Part shown: piece after piece, positions 49,211 through 58,745 of the stretch
How positions within the stretch are numbered: the first letter of the stretch is position 1
Layout: the number at the start of each line of letters is the position of its first letter
DNA from: Gammaproteobacteria bacterium
Lineage (GTDB): Bacteria; Pseudomonadota; Gammaproteobacteria; Pseudomonadales; Azotimanducaceae
Length of the DNA stretch: 64,000 nt
NCBI GenBank assembly: GCA_003247835.1
Contig: QJYB01000091.1
Coordinates: forward strand, 1-64,000
Direction of reading: 5' to 3'
Made by a program: the position numbers and the translations under genes
Notes under the pieces: model-generated
Databases searched by the model: none
Told to the model about the DNA's origin: nothing
Seen by the model: only the letters and a program-made list of their open reading frames with translations

Positions 49211-52036
49211 TCAGCGCCCGCCGAGCCGGGCGATGGCGCGGAAGAAGCGCTCCCTGAGCGGATCGGCGGCAGCATCCTTGGGTCCCTTGCTGCACCATCG
49301 CGTGACCAGCTCCTCCGGGTCCGCCTCCAGAGCCTCGCGGCCGCGACCGGCGTTCATCAGTTCGACCTGGATGGCCATTCGCAACTCGCCTTCTTCCGAC
49401 TCGAGGCCGGCTGCAATCTCGGCTTCGATCACCAGCCGGGTGAGCACCTCGGTGGCAACCGGCTCGATGTCCCCGGCGCAGCGATCTCGGAATACAGGAT
49501 CCGGGGGCTCGAAAGCCACCGTCTCGCCGGCCCGCTGCCGGACTTCGAGAGCCGATACCTCCTCGTCCAGCGTCTTCAGATTCAGCAGCCGCTGGCGTTC
49601 CTCGGCCAGTCGCCGGTCCCGGAACAGGAGCCGGGCGGTGCGGACCAGCTCGTCGTAGTCCCGCTCGATAGGTCGACGGAGCCGCTCGGGCAGCTCGGGG
49701 AGCTCGTCGAACGCCGTCTGAAAAGCCTTCAGGTCCGACTCCTCGAGATCGGTTCCGGTCGGGTCGTCGAGCCGTGCCCGGAATGCGGCGACCAGACGTT
49801 CCGCCTCGGTCTGTCCGGCCTGAACCCTGGCCTGGGCCTGCTTCGCCGCATCCTCACGTGCCTCGAAGATCCGGTCGCAGGCGGCGCGGAAATCCCGCCA
49901 GAGCGTCTGGTCCGGACGGCGTGGCGTCACGCCCACCACCTTCCATCGGCGCTGCAGTGCCTTGGCTGCCTCGGTCTTCTGACGGTGATCCTGGTCCGAT
50001 TCCACCAGCGCCTGTGCTTCCGCGACGATGGCACGCTTGGTCGCCAGGTTGCGATCCCACTCCGCCTTGATGTGGTCGTGGAGCGCCTGCTGCAGCGATT
50101 CGAACCGCGTTTCCACCGCTTTGCCCGGGTTGCGGTCCACGGGGTGAAAGCGGTGCCACTCCTGCCGGGCGAGACGCATGATGCGTTCCGCCGCTTTGTA
50201 GTCGGCCTGCTGCCAGTCGGTTCCCTCGAGATAGCTTGCCAGTGAGTCACAGATGCCCCGCCGGGCCTCCAGGTTCCGCGTGCGGACCTCCGCCTGCTCG
50301 GCGAAATACGCCCGGCACGGCTCGAAGGCGCGCTCCGCCAGGGCGTTGAACTGCTCCATGAGGCGGTGGTCCTGGGCACGACCCGGCGGGCCGAGGGCAT
50401 TCCACTCGGCCCGCAGCGCTTTGATGCGATCCGCCTGATCCCTGGGGGCGAGCGGGTGATCGGTCAGTTCGGTCATGGCGCCGAGCAGCGCTTCCCGCTT
50501 CGGAGAAGTCGCAAACGTCTGCCAGTCCGAGAGCTCGCCGAGCTGCGCCTGAGCTCGCCCCAGGGTGCGGTTGAATGATCGAGCCAGGCGAGCCGGTAGC
50601 GGCTTCATCGCCTTGCGTATCTCACCCGCGAGGCTGCGCGCCTCCTTCAGCTCGCCAGCCTCGATATGGGTTTCGAGTGCCGCGAGCTGCGCACCGATCT
50701 GTTCGAGTGTCCCCTCCACCTCTGCCTGCCAGCGCTCGAGTCGTCTGGCCGTTGCGTCCAGCCTGTCCGAAAGCGATACGAGGGGCTCCGGTCGTGCAGC
50801 CCAGCCCGGCCAGCGAAGCTGGTTGAGCAGTCGCCGCGCGCGATCCACGGCGTGCTGCAGCCGCTCCGCCTGTTGCCAGATCTCCGCGGGCGTTTCCGCT
50901 GTGAGACGATCCGGAAGGCTGGTCGCATCGAAATCCGGCAGCCTGGCTGCCGCCAGTCGCTCGTGGGCCTCCGCCAGTTCGTGGAACCGGTGCGAGACCC
51001 GCTCGAAGACCTCGTGCTGAGCCTCGGACGGTGGCTCGTGGTCGGCCCTGGCGAGCCAGGCGTCCGTCAGCGCCTGCCGTTCTCCAGCCAGCGTCTCGAA
51101 CGGCGTGGACGAGGCGAAGGCTGCATCCAGCGCCTTGAAGGCCGCGGTGAGGGTATCGAAGTCCGGTGTCGGGCTGTCACCGGTGACCGACGATGAGGTG
51201 GCCGCCGGTGCCCGTGACGGGGCTGCAGGCGCGGCGTCGGTCATCGCGGGTGCCGGTGGCAGCAGTGCCGGCAGCACCTCGAACCGGTGCCGCAAGCCGG
51301 GCAGCGTCGTCAGCGGCTCTCCGGCTTCGGTGAGCGCCTGACCGGCTGCCTCCGCAGCTGCGAGATCCTTTTCCACCGCGGTCATCAGGAACTCGCGTTT
51401 TTTCAGTTCCGTAGCCGAGGTATCGGTGGCCGGTTTCTCCAGCGCTGCCAGGCGCTCGCCGATCTGCTCGATCAGAGCCGCGGCGTTCGCCCGATGCTCG
51501 CGGATGCGGTCCAGACGCTCACGGGCCTGGCGGTTCGTTGCTTTGTCACGATCCCGGGAGCGGTGCTCTAGCGCCTGCAGGACGCCTGTCCGCCTGAACG
51601 GCGGCAGCTCGAGGAGCGAAGCCTTGTGCTCGCGAGGAACGGTGATGACGGCCTCCACCAGCAGCTGCTCATCTGTCTGCCGGGCGATCGTGTCGAAGAG
51701 GTCGGGTGTGGGTGCGTCCGCCAGGCGGGCAAGCAGCACCGCAGGATGGTCCGCGAGCGGCGTGACTTCGCCGTGACCGATCAGGGTGGCGATGCGGCGG
51801 GCTGCCGCCACCCCGACTTCGGGATCGTCGAGCAGTCCACCCAGGATCGCCGTATTGCCGAGTCTGGCGAGCGCGGCGCGGCGGACCTGCGGATCCGTGT
51901 CGCTCCTGGCGAGTTCCGCCAGTGTGGCCGATTCGGTTTGTGCTTCCTCGTCCGTGAGCGCATCCACGGCTTCCCGCCGATCGCCGGCGTCATTGCTGTC
52001 GAGTCGCTTTCTGCTCCGAAAGAGGCGGGTGATCAT
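49211..52036 (-). CDS. Large DUF349 coiled-coil protein
   Basis: A 941-residue, highly charged, mostly helical cytoplasmic protein with several DUF349 repeats of roughly 70 residues. Clear copies include RIKALRAEWNALGPPGRAQD, RQEWHRFHPVDRNPGKAVE and ALQRRWKVVGVTPRRPDQ. An N-terminal HEAT-like part is visible (RSDTDPQVRRAALARLGNTA). There is no signal peptide. DUF349 proteins are common in gammaproteobacteria but poorly understood. It is convergent with the PhoQ-like gene with a gap of only 6 bp. Confidence 0.88.
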   Translation of the reverse strand: MITRLFRSRKRLDSNDAGDRREAVDALTDEEAQTESATLAELARSDTDPQVRRAALARLGNTAILGGLLDDPEVGVAAARRIATLIGHGEVTPLADHPAVLLARLADAPTPDLFDTIARQTDEQLLVEAVITVPREHKASLLELPPFRRTGVLQALEHRSRDRDKATNRQARERLDRIREHRANAAALIEQIGERLAALEKPATDTSATELKKREFLMTAVEKDLAAAEAAGQALTEAGEPLTTLPGLRHRFEVLPALLPPAPAMTDAAPAAPSRAPAATSSSVTGDSPTPDFDTLTAAFKALDAAFASSTPFETLAGERQALTDAWLARADHEPPSEAQHEVFERVSHRFHELAEAHERLAAARLPDFDATSLPDRLTAETPAEIWQQAERLQHAVDRARRLLNQLRWPGWAARPEPLVSLSDRLDATARRLERWQAEVEGTLEQIGAQLAALETHIEAGELKEARSLAGEIRKAMKPLPARLARSFNRTLGRAQAQLGELSDWQTFATSPKREALLGAMTELTDHPLAPRDQADRIKALRAEWNALGPPGRAQDHRLMEQFNALAERAFEPCRAYFAEQAEVRTRNLEARRGICDSLASYLEGTDWQQADYKAAERIMRLARQEWHRFHPVDRNPGKAVETRFESLQQALHDHIKAEWDRNLATKRAIVAEAQALVESDQDHRQKTEAAKALQRRWKVVGVTPRRPDQTLWRDFRAACDRIFEAREDAAKQAQARVQAGQTEAERLVAAFRARLDDPTGTDLEESDLKAFQTAFDELPELPERLRRPIERDYDELVRTARLLFRDRRLAEERQRLLNLKTLDEEVSALEVRQRAGETVAFEPPDPVFRDRCAGDIEPVATEVLTRLVIEAEIAAGLESEEGELRMAIQVELMNAGRGREALEADPEELVTRWCSKGPKDAAADPLRERFFRAIARLGGR

Positions 52037-52104
52037 CGGAATACCTCATGCCGATGGATGCTGGCGTCCGGTCTGAATGTCTGGCTGAGCCGGGGAATAC
52101 ACCG

Positions 52105-52344
52105 CTAGAGCCCGTTGTGGGTACCGTCGCACAGCGGCACCCCGCCCGTGTGCTTACAGCCGCAGAAGTAGAGCGTTCTGCTTTCCGTCGCCGTGTAGGC
52201 GAATGGCGTGAACTCGGTACCCTCGTGGGAGCCGTCGCAGAACGGCTGCCGGTTGCTTCGGCCACAGGCGCACCAGAAGTACTTCTTTCCTTCGGCGACC
52301 TCCACCGGGTAGGGCGCCTTCTGGGCGATTTGCGGGTTGCTCAT
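52105..52344 (-). CDS. CDGSH-type iron-sulfur protein
   Basis: A 79-residue protein with two CDGSH-type 2Fe-2S motifs: WCACGRSNRQPFCDGSH in the middle and CGCKHTGGVPLCDGTH at the C terminus, each with three Cys and one His ligand. It has no membrane anchor, so it is a soluble double-CDGSH protein of the bacterial type, likely in redox or cluster transfer. It follows the enoyl-CoA hydratase gene by 31 bp on the same strand. Confidence 0.93.
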   Translation of the reverse strand: MSNPQIAQKAPYPVEVAEGKKYFWCACGRSNRQPFCDGSHEGTEFTPFAYTATESRTLYFCGCKHTGGVPLCDGTHNGL

Positions 52345-52375
52345 GCTGCCTCCTCCGTGACTGTGACGATTCGGT

Positions 52376-53248
52376 TCAGGAAAACTTCCGGGGTTCCCAC
52401 CATGGGTAGTAGTCCGGCAGATCGTTCGACACCCGCCCCGGAAAGCTGGCCGGTCGCTTCTCGAGGAAAGCGCTCACACCCTCCCGCGCGTCGTCGGAGC
52501 GGCCGGTGTAATACACGCCGCGGCTGTCGATCTTGTGGGCTTCCATGGGATGGTCGGCGCCGAGCATACGCCACATCATCTGCCGGATCAGGGTCACCGA
52601 GATGGCGGACGTGTTGGCGCTGATGTCGGCGGCGATGGCCCTGGCCGCGGGCAGCAGACCGTCGGCCGGGTGGACGGCTTTCACCAGGCCACCGGCGAGC
52701 GCTTCCTCTGCGGGAAAGACACGGCCGGAGTAGCACCAGTCGAGTGCCTGACTGATTCCCACCACCCGGGGTAGAAAGTAGCTCGAGCAGGCTTCCGGGA
52801 CGATACCGCGCCGGGCGAACACGAATCCGAACTTCGCGTTCTCGCTGGCGAGTCGGATGTCCATGGGCAGGGTCATGGTGGCGCCCACCCCGACCGCAGG
52901 TCCGTTGATGGCCGCGATGATGGGCTTCTTCAGCTCGAAGATACGCAGGGTCAGCAGCCCACCGCCGTCACGGGGAATACCGGAGGCGCTTTCCCGGCCC
53001 GGCTGGGTGCCACGGGCGTCCGCGTTGAAGGTGTCACCTCCGGAAGAGAGATCGGCTCCGGCGCAGAAGCCGCGACCGGCACCGGTGACGATGATGGCGC
53101 GCACGTCGTCGTTGGCGTCAGCCTCGTCGAGTGCCGCGATCATCTCGGTCATCATGGTGCCATTGAAGGCGTTCAGGATTTCGGGGCGGTTGAGCGTCAG
53201 GGTGAGGACGCCGTCCTCCACCTCGCAGGTGATGGTCTCATAGCTCAT
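52376..53248 (-). CDS. Enoyl-CoA hydratase/isomerase family protein
   Basis: A 290-residue crotonase-fold enzyme. The oxyanion-hole segment is GAGRGFCAGADLSSGG, and the second is PAVGVGATMTLPMDIRLAS, followed by FARRGIVPEACSSYFLPR with a likely catalytic Glu. It probably hydrates or isomerises an acyl-CoA in fatty-acid or steroid-type breakdown. I chose the ATG at 53248 (MSYETITCEVEDGVLTLTLN), typical of the family; the longer upstream frame overlaps the divergent gene. Substrate unknown. Confidence 0.92.
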   Translation of the reverse strand: MSYETITCEVEDGVLTLTLNRPEILNAFNGTMMTEMIAALDEADANDDVRAIIVTGAGRGFCAGADLSSGGDTFNADARGTQPGRESASGIPRDGGGLLTLRIFELKKPIIAAINGPAVGVGATMTLPMDIRLASENAKFGFVFARRGIVPEACSSYFLPRVVGISQALDWCYSGRVFPAEEALAGGLVKAVHPADGLLPAARAIAADISANTSAISVTLIRQMMWRMLGADHPMEAHKIDSRGVYYTGRSDDAREGVSAFLEKRPASFPGRVSNDLPDYYPWWEPRKFS

Positions 53249-53330
53249 GGGTGTCCCTCGATGTGAGCGCCAATGTTGCCTCGATTGCCGGAGCAATGCC
53301 ATCGCGGCCTCTGCTGCTAGACTTCCGGAC

Positions 53331-53840
53331 ATGCATGACCGACCGGATCCGGAGCAGCTGGCGTTTCCAGAGCCCGTGGCTGAGGCCGGCAGCGCGCTCC
53401 GCTGCCGGACGCCCGAGCTGCGCCGGATGATCGAAACCCTCGTGCCCGTCGTCGGTGAGGATGAGGCCCTGGCCCGGCGCCTGAATGCGCTGCAGGTCGA
53501 GCTCGCGGCCGTCGAGGCGCTGGAGCTGCGGGCGGTCCTCGCTCCGGGTGCGCCGAGTGCCGCGCTGTTTGTCGCGGCCGAGATCCGCACCGGTGAGCTG
53601 GGTGTAGCGGTGGCCGAGCTGGTGGTGGCCGCACTCGGTTATCAGGTGCTGCCCGCGCCCGATGCCCACCGCCAGCACAACGAGCTGCCGGAAATGGTGG
53701 ACCGGGATCCGGCGGGTAACGGCGTGGCGACCGGCCCGGATGCGATCGCGGCACTTCTTCGGTATGTTGCGGGGCTGGATGCCATGGGAGCGCGGGATCG
53801 GCTCGCCGGCCTCACCGGGTTGAATCCGCACGAGGGGTAA
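53331..53840 (+). CDS. C-terminal-domain-only acyl-CoA dehydrogenase-like protein
   Basis: A 169-residue protein that I cannot match as a whole. By eye it follows the C-terminal helical domain of acyl-CoA dehydrogenases: ALARRLNALQVELAAVEALE (compare the RLAxLEVxLxALE helix), IRTGELGVAVAELVVAALGY (compare the TELQQ-ITELAxEALG helix), and a final MGARDRLAGLTGLNP where dehydrogenases have SNEIQRNIIAKxVLGL. The N-terminal and FAD-binding parts are missing. It precedes a full acyl-CoA dehydrogenase gene by 2 bp. It is either a truncated remnant or a partner subunit. Confidence 0.65.
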   Translation: MHDRPDPEQLAFPEPVAEAGSALRCRTPELRRMIETLVPVVGEDEALARRLNALQVELAAVEALELRAVLAPGAPSAALFVAAEIRTGELGVAVAELVVAALGYQVLPAPDAHRQHNELPEMVDRDPAGNGVATGPDAIAALLRYVAGLDAMGARDRLAGLTGLNPHEG

Positions 53841-53842
53841 CG

Positions 53843-54973
53843 ATGGATTTTTCCTTTTCCGAAGAGCAGACGCTGCTCGCCGACAGCGTCGAGAAGTTCG
53901 TCGCGAACGACTATCCGTTCGAGACGCGGCAGCAGCTCGCGCGCTCGGGGCCCGGCTACGGCGAGGCCAACTGGCGTACGTTTGCCGAGCTCGGCTGGCT
54001 CGGTATTCCCTTCGCGGAGGATGACGGCGGTTTCGGCGGAGGCGCGGTGGATCTTATGATCCTCATGGAGCACTTCGGCAAGGGACTCGTGGTGGAGCCG
54101 TACCTTTCGAGCGTCGTCCTCGCCGGTGGCGCGCTGAAGGCCGCCGGGACGAAGGCACAGAAGTCCCGCTGGCTCACCGGCATCATCGACGGTTCGGTTC
54201 AGGGCGCGCTCGCCTTCGCTGAGCCCCAGGGCCGGTTCAATCTGGCAGATCTGGTCACGACAGCCAGCGCGCGGGACGGTGGTTTCGTACTCAACGGCGC
54301 CAAATGCGTGGTGCTGGGCGCGCCATGCGCCGACTTCCTGGTGGTGAGCGCGCGAACGTCGGGCGCGCAGCGCGACCCGGAAGGCATCTCGCTCTTTCTC
54401 GTGCCTTCAGATGCTGCCGGTGTTACACGCCGCGACTACCCGACCGTCGATGCGTTCCGGGCTTCCGAGATCGCTTTCGACGCTGTGGCACTCGACCGGG
54501 ACGCACTGATCGGCGAAGAGGGTGGCGCTTACCGGATCCTGGAGCAGGTGATCGATCTGGGCATTCTCGCCGTCGGCGCCGAGGCGGTGGGCTGCATGGA
54601 GGTGCTCTACAAGGCGACGGTGGAGTACTGCAAGACCCGGCAGCAGTTCGGCCAGCCCATCGGCAAGTTTCAGGTGCTTCAGCACCGCATGGTGGACATG
54701 TTCATGGAGCACGAGCAATCCAAGTCGCTCATGTACATGGCGGCCATGCGTCTCGACGAGGGTTACGACGACGCGGCGAAGAAGGCGGTCTCCGCCTTCA
54801 AGGTGCAGGTGGGTAAGTCGGGTCGCTTCGTCGGTCAATCCGCCGTGCAGCTTCACGGTGGCATGGGCATGACCGACGAGCTGAATGTCGGTCACTACTT
54901 CAAGCGGCTCACCACCATCGACACCCTGTTCGGCAATGTGGACTTTCATCTGAAACGGTTCGGAGCGCTCTGA
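53843..54973 (+). CDS. Acyl-CoA dehydrogenase
   Basis: A 376-residue flavoenzyme oxidising an acyl-CoA to the enoyl-CoA. The N-terminal helical domain starts MDFSFSEEQTLLADSVEKFV. Then come GALAFAEPQGRFNLADLVT (middle beta domain) and C-terminal helices YCKTRQQFGQPIGKFQVLQH and VQLHGGMGMTDELNVGHYFKR, where the family carries FAD/CoA contacts. At the usual catalytic-Glu position of short-chain enzymes I see no obvious Glu, which fits heteromeric FadE-type subunits. GAGGGG precedes the ATG, and an alpha/beta hydrolase follows by one base. Confidence 0.93.
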   Translation: MDFSFSEEQTLLADSVEKFVANDYPFETRQQLARSGPGYGEANWRTFAELGWLGIPFAEDDGGFGGGAVDLMILMEHFGKGLVVEPYLSSVVLAGGALKAAGTKAQKSRWLTGIIDGSVQGALAFAEPQGRFNLADLVTTASARDGGFVLNGAKCVVLGAPCADFLVVSARTSGAQRDPEGISLFLVPSDAAGVTRRDYPTVDAFRASEIAFDAVALDRDALIGEEGGAYRILEQVIDLGILAVGAEAVGCMEVLYKATVEYCKTRQQFGQPIGKFQVLQHRMVDMFMEHEQSKSLMYMAAMRLDEGYDDAAKKAVSAFKVQVGKSGRFVGQSAVQLHGGMGMTDELNVGHYFKRLTTIDTLFGNVDFHLKRFGAL

Positions 54974-54974
54974 C

Positions 54975-55898
54975 ATGGCACGCTGGGATAAAGGCACGGG
55001 ACCCACCATTCCGGACTGGTTCTTTGAGGCAGTGGAGACGGAGTACGAGACCCGCACCGTGGAGGTGGACGAGTGTGACGTGGTCTACCAGATCTGGGGG
55101 GCAGGCGCGCCTCGCGACGGCGAGCATCGCGAGGCGTCGGGCAAGCCCGGGCTGCTGCTGATCCACGGCATGTTCGCCCACTCCCACTGGTGGGACTTCA
55201 TCGCCCCGGCGTTTCTCGACGACTACACCGTAGCGGCCATGAACCTCACCGGCATGGGCGACTCGGACTACCGCTACGAGTACGACAGCGTCACCTACGC
55301 GGAGGAGATCACGTCGGTCTGCGACGACGCGGGCTTTGGCAATGATGTGGTGGTGGTGGCGCACAGCTTCGGCGGTGCCATGGCGGTGAAGGCGGCAGGC
55401 CTTTACCCGGAACGCTTCGGCGGTCTGATCCTGGTGGATTCGGGGATCCGCAATCCGGACGACCCACCGCCGCAGCACCTGACCATGATGATGGGCCAGG
55501 CTGCCAAGATTTACCCGGACAAGCAGACGGCCATCGGCCGCTTCCGCCTGCAGCCGCCGCAACCGTGCGACAATCAGTACGTGCTCGACTACATCGCCCG
55601 CCACTCGGTGATGGCGGTGGACGGCGGCTGGTCCTGGAAGTACGACGACGATCTGTCGGCGACGCTGAAGGGCGGCGAGCGCCAGCCCGAGGAGTATCAG
55701 AATCTCACCGTGCCGTTCGGCCTCATCTACGGTGCGGACAGCGAGCTCTTCTCACGTTCGACCCTCGATTACATGCGCACGCTCGTGCCTCAGGATTTTC
55801 CGGCGGTGGCCATCGAGAATGCTCAGCATCACGTGTTTCTGGATCAGCCCCAGGCATTCATCGCGGCGCTGAAAGAGATGCTTACCGGGCTGAAGTAG
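54975..55898 (+). CDS. Alpha/beta hydrolase
   Basis: A 307-residue alpha/beta-hydrolase. HG-motif is LLLIHGMFAHSHWWDFI; the nucleophile elbow is VVVAHSFGGAMAVKA (Ser); the likely acid is in FGLIYGADSELFS; the catalytic His is in ENAQHHVFLDQPQAF. It has no signal peptide. It starts one base after the acyl-CoA dehydrogenase, so the two are probably co-transcribed; it may hydrolyse an ester or thioester in the same pathway. Substrate unknown. Confidence 0.9.
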   Translation: MARWDKGTGPTIPDWFFEAVETEYETRTVEVDECDVVYQIWGAGAPRDGEHREASGKPGLLLIHGMFAHSHWWDFIAPAFLDDYTVAAMNLTGMGDSDYRYEYDSVTYAEEITSVCDDAGFGNDVVVVAHSFGGAMAVKAAGLYPERFGGLILVDSGIRNPDDPPPQHLTMMMGQAAKIYPDKQTAIGRFRLQPPQPCDNQYVLDYIARHSVMAVDGGWSWKYDDDLSATLKGGERQPEEYQNLTVPFGLIYGADSELFSRSTLDYMRTLVPQDFPAVAIENAQHHVFLDQPQAFIAALKEMLTGLK

Positions 55899-55959
55899 GT
55901 CCGCGGACCAAGCGGCAGCGTGCTATGCGCCTGGCGGGGTCGCGCATGCTCCGAAGGCG

Positions 55960-56316
55960 CTAACGGTTTTCGTAGAGATTGATGAGGTTGCCCTCGCAAT
56001 CCTCGATCGTCGCAATGGCATAGCCCTCGTCGTCATCCGCCTGGATCTCCCGGGCGAATTTCACACCCTTCGAATGGAGCTCGGTAACCGTCTCGGGGAG
56101 GGAGTCCACGAGCACGTTGGCCATGCAGTTGCTGCCACCGAGCACCGGATTGGTGCCGTCCAGCGCGAAGGCGGCTTCGCCTTCCGGCAGCATCATCAGG
56201 CAGAAGGGATCGTCGTGCAGCCCGACCGGTTTCAGGCCGAGCACGTCACGGTACCAGGCGACGCACTTCTGGAAGTCGGCAACCCTGATTGACACCATGG
56301 TGATCTTCCTGAGCAT
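55960..56316 (-). CDS. VOC/glyoxalase-fold protein
   Basis: A 118-residue vicinal-oxygen-chelate domain protein. It starts ITMVSIRVADFQKCVAWYRDVLGL, typical of glyoxalase/bleomycin-resistance folds, and ends IEDCEGNLINLYENR, where a metal-ligand Glu normally sits. It could be an enzyme or a binding protein. The gene begins 11 bp after the penicillin acylase gene and is probably in the same transcript. Confidence 0.88.
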   Translation of the reverse strand: MLRKITMVSIRVADFQKCVAWYRDVLGLKPVGLHDDPFCLMMLPEGEAAFALDGTNPVLGGSNCMANVLVDSLPETVTELHSKGVKFAREIQADDDEGYAIATIEDCEGNLINLYENR

Positions 56317-56327
56317 GGTCTCCCCCC

Positions 56328-58745
56328 TCAGCGTTTCGCCTCCAGCACGATACGTAGCGCCTGGTTGGCCTCGACCGCCTCACGGCTGTACAGCAGCGGA
56401 AACGATGACTCCGTGGCCCAGCCTTCCAGCAGGTTGCCGTAGAACGGCGAGCGCGGATCTCCCGACTGTCCCGGCGCGTTGGTCATCTCCGCGTCGTCCC
56501 AGCGACCCACGTCCAGCACCATGCGGAACGACGCGCCAGAGCGCACCAGAAAGTCGTCCGCACCGAAGCTGGTGTTGTTGGTGGTGTTTGCGGAGCCGCC
56601 GCGCGGAAATTCTGGATAGCGCAGTGTGGCTGCCAGCGCCGCTGGTGCCAGTGTTTCGAGGGGGTGCCGGAACGCCATGCGGTGCAGATCACCCCACCGC
56701 CAGCGGGTGGGATCCGGCCCCAGCAGCCCGACGGTGGCGTTCCAGGCATCGGCGAGGCTCTGCAGGGCCGGTGCCATGGCGCGGGGATCGTTCAGGGTTT
56801 CCAGCACCGCCAGCGAATCCATGGAGCTGAGCGCGCCGCTGCCCTCCGGCAGGCGATAGTCGAGCAGTGCCCGGGCGAGGTACCGATAGAACCAGATCGC
56901 GTAGAGTGCGGCCGGACCGGAGTCCGGGGCGAGCGTCGCATCCCAGTGCTTCAGCATGTTCAGTGCCGGGTTGTCCGGGTAGGCGGCCGCGGCGGGGAGC
57001 CTGCCGATCACTTCCCGTGCGAGCACCGACTGGTAGTCCCGCTGCAGGTCGTGGGAGTCGATCAGGCTGTGCCGTGGCTGGCTCGCCAGAACCTCCCACA
57101 GGCGCCGGTAGCGCCAGGGTGCCGTCCATTCGAAGCCGACACGCCGCTCGGCGATGGGATAATCAGGCGGGAGATTCATGGCGTTGGCCGTTCCTGTGAA
57201 GCCGCGAGGCGGGTTGTACTCCACGGGCAGGGCATCCATGTCGAAGAAGCCGTCCCATTCGTAGCGACCATCGCCGGGAACGGGCAGCAGTCCGTCCCAG
57301 TTGGTCCGGTGCGGGAACAGGCCAGCCGGCTTGTAGCCGATGTTACCGTCCACGTCCGCGTACACCTGGTTCTCGCTCGGCGCGCCCCAGCGGTTGAGCG
57401 CTGCGACGAACTGTCGCCAGTTGCGGGCCCGCATGTACTCGACGCTGCCGAAGTAGGGGGACATGCCCGGTTGCAGCCACGCTGCGCGCACGGCATAGAG
57501 CGCTTCCTTGGTCTCGTAGACCACCGGACCGTGGCGGGTGAACGAAAGGCTGACCGAACGACCGGCACTCCCCTTCACCGGGATCGTTTCCTCGATGGTA
57601 GTGAGAGGCTCCGCACGACCCTGGTAGAGATAAGCCCCGTCCCGGTCGTCCCGGATACCGTCGGTGCGCGTTCTCAGCCGCGCCCGCTGGTAGACGTAGA
57701 GGTCCTCCTGATCGATGGGAAAGATGGTGAGCCCGAAGGCGATGCGCTCGTTGTGGCCGATGGAGATGCCGGGCAGAGCCGGTTCACCGGCACCGATCAC
57801 ATCGAGGCCGGGAGCCGTGAGGTGGCTGATGTATCTGAGCGACGGGACGGCGTGAGTCCGGTGCGGATCATCGGCGAGGATAGGTCTGCCGGTGTCGGTG
57901 CGCGACGGAGCCACCACCCAGTTGTTGCTGCCGAGTTGGCCTGCCAGGGCGCGAGTCTCGGATACGGCCAGGAGCCTGGTCCGGTGGTCGGTGGACGCTA
58001 CGTTGTCGACGGCGTCGAACCGCACCGGCGCGGTGGCGAGAAGGTAGTCGTCGATGACCCCGTCGGGCAGGGTGCAGGGCTGGAATCCTTCCGGGATACG
58101 CGACTGCCAGGCGGGCTCTAGCACCTTGACCAGGTTCGTGGCGTCGAGTCCCACCTCACAGGCGATGCGCGCGCGCTGTACCTCGCTGGCGACGTTCCGC
58201 CACAGGCCGTGGCTGCGGATCCGGACCACGTCCGCCGGATCCCAGAGTGACGGCGCATAGCCGAGCAGGTCGAACTCCGGAGGCGCGAGCTCGGGATGAG
58301 CGGAGAGCAGCCGGACATAAGCGTTGATGCCGCCGGTGAATGCCTCGGCGATACGCTTGGCATCCGATCCGTAGGCGAGCCACTCGTCGTGCATGTTGCC
58401 CCGATAGAGGAAGAGTCGTGCGGCCCGGTCCTGTTCAGCGTATGCCTCTCCCAGCACCTCGGAGAGGAGCCCGAGACCTCGCCGCCGCCACAGGTCGATC
58501 TGCCAGAGCCGGTCCCGGGCGGCGTTGAAACCCTGCACGAAGAACGCGTCGTAGTGCGTGCCGGCATAGATGTGGGGAACACCCCAGTGATCGACGAGGA
58601 TTTCCGCGTCCTGGGCGAGCCCGTCCAGCTGGTAAGTGAGCGTCGGCACGTCGACATCGTCCGGACGATCGGCACCTGACAGGGCGGGCCACGCGATGAG
58701 GAAGCCGGAAACCAGTGTGCGGAGGAGAACGTAGCGCGGGTTCAA
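56328..58745 (-). CDS. Penicillin acylase family N-terminal nucleophile hydrolase
   Basis: An 805-residue precursor with a signal peptide (TLVSGFLIAWPALSGA). These periplasmic enzymes self-cleave into alpha and beta chains. The new N-terminal Ser is at about residue 273 in LAGQLGSNNWVVAPS. Other family blocks are DNWGVPHIYA-like DHWGVPHIYAGTHYDAFFVQ, ADDPHRTHAVPS, and the late RGGSANTTNNTSFG. The family includes beta-lactam acylases and acyl-homoserine-lactone acylases, so quorum quenching is possible but unproven. The start is TTG, inside the T-tract of the nrdB terminator, without a ribosome binding site. No ATG alternative retains the signal peptide. Confidence 0.9.
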   Translation of the reverse strand: MNPRYVLLRTLVSGFLIAWPALSGADRPDDVDVPTLTYQLDGLAQDAEILVDHWGVPHIYAGTHYDAFFVQGFNAARDRLWQIDLWRRRGLGLLSEVLGEAYAEQDRAARLFLYRGNMHDEWLAYGSDAKRIAEAFTGGINAYVRLLSAHPELAPPEFDLLGYAPSLWDPADVVRIRSHGLWRNVASEVQRARIACEVGLDATNLVKVLEPAWQSRIPEGFQPCTLPDGVIDDYLLATAPVRFDAVDNVASTDHRTRLLAVSETRALAGQLGSNNWVVAPSRTDTGRPILADDPHRTHAVPSLRYISHLTAPGLDVIGAGEPALPGISIGHNERIAFGLTIFPIDQEDLYVYQRARLRTRTDGIRDDRDGAYLYQGRAEPLTTIEETIPVKGSAGRSVSLSFTRHGPVVYETKEALYAVRAAWLQPGMSPYFGSVEYMRARNWRQFVAALNRWGAPSENQVYADVDGNIGYKPAGLFPHRTNWDGLLPVPGDGRYEWDGFFDMDALPVEYNPPRGFTGTANAMNLPPDYPIAERRVGFEWTAPWRYRRLWEVLASQPRHSLIDSHDLQRDYQSVLAREVIGRLPAAAAYPDNPALNMLKHWDATLAPDSGPAALYAIWFYRYLARALLDYRLPEGSGALSSMDSLAVLETLNDPRAMAPALQSLADAWNATVGLLGPDPTRWRWGDLHRMAFRHPLETLAPAALAATLRYPEFPRGGSANTTNNTSFGADDFLVRSGASFRMVLDVGRWDDAEMTNAPGQSGDPRSPFYGNLLEGWATESSFPLLYSREAVEANQALRIVLEAKR

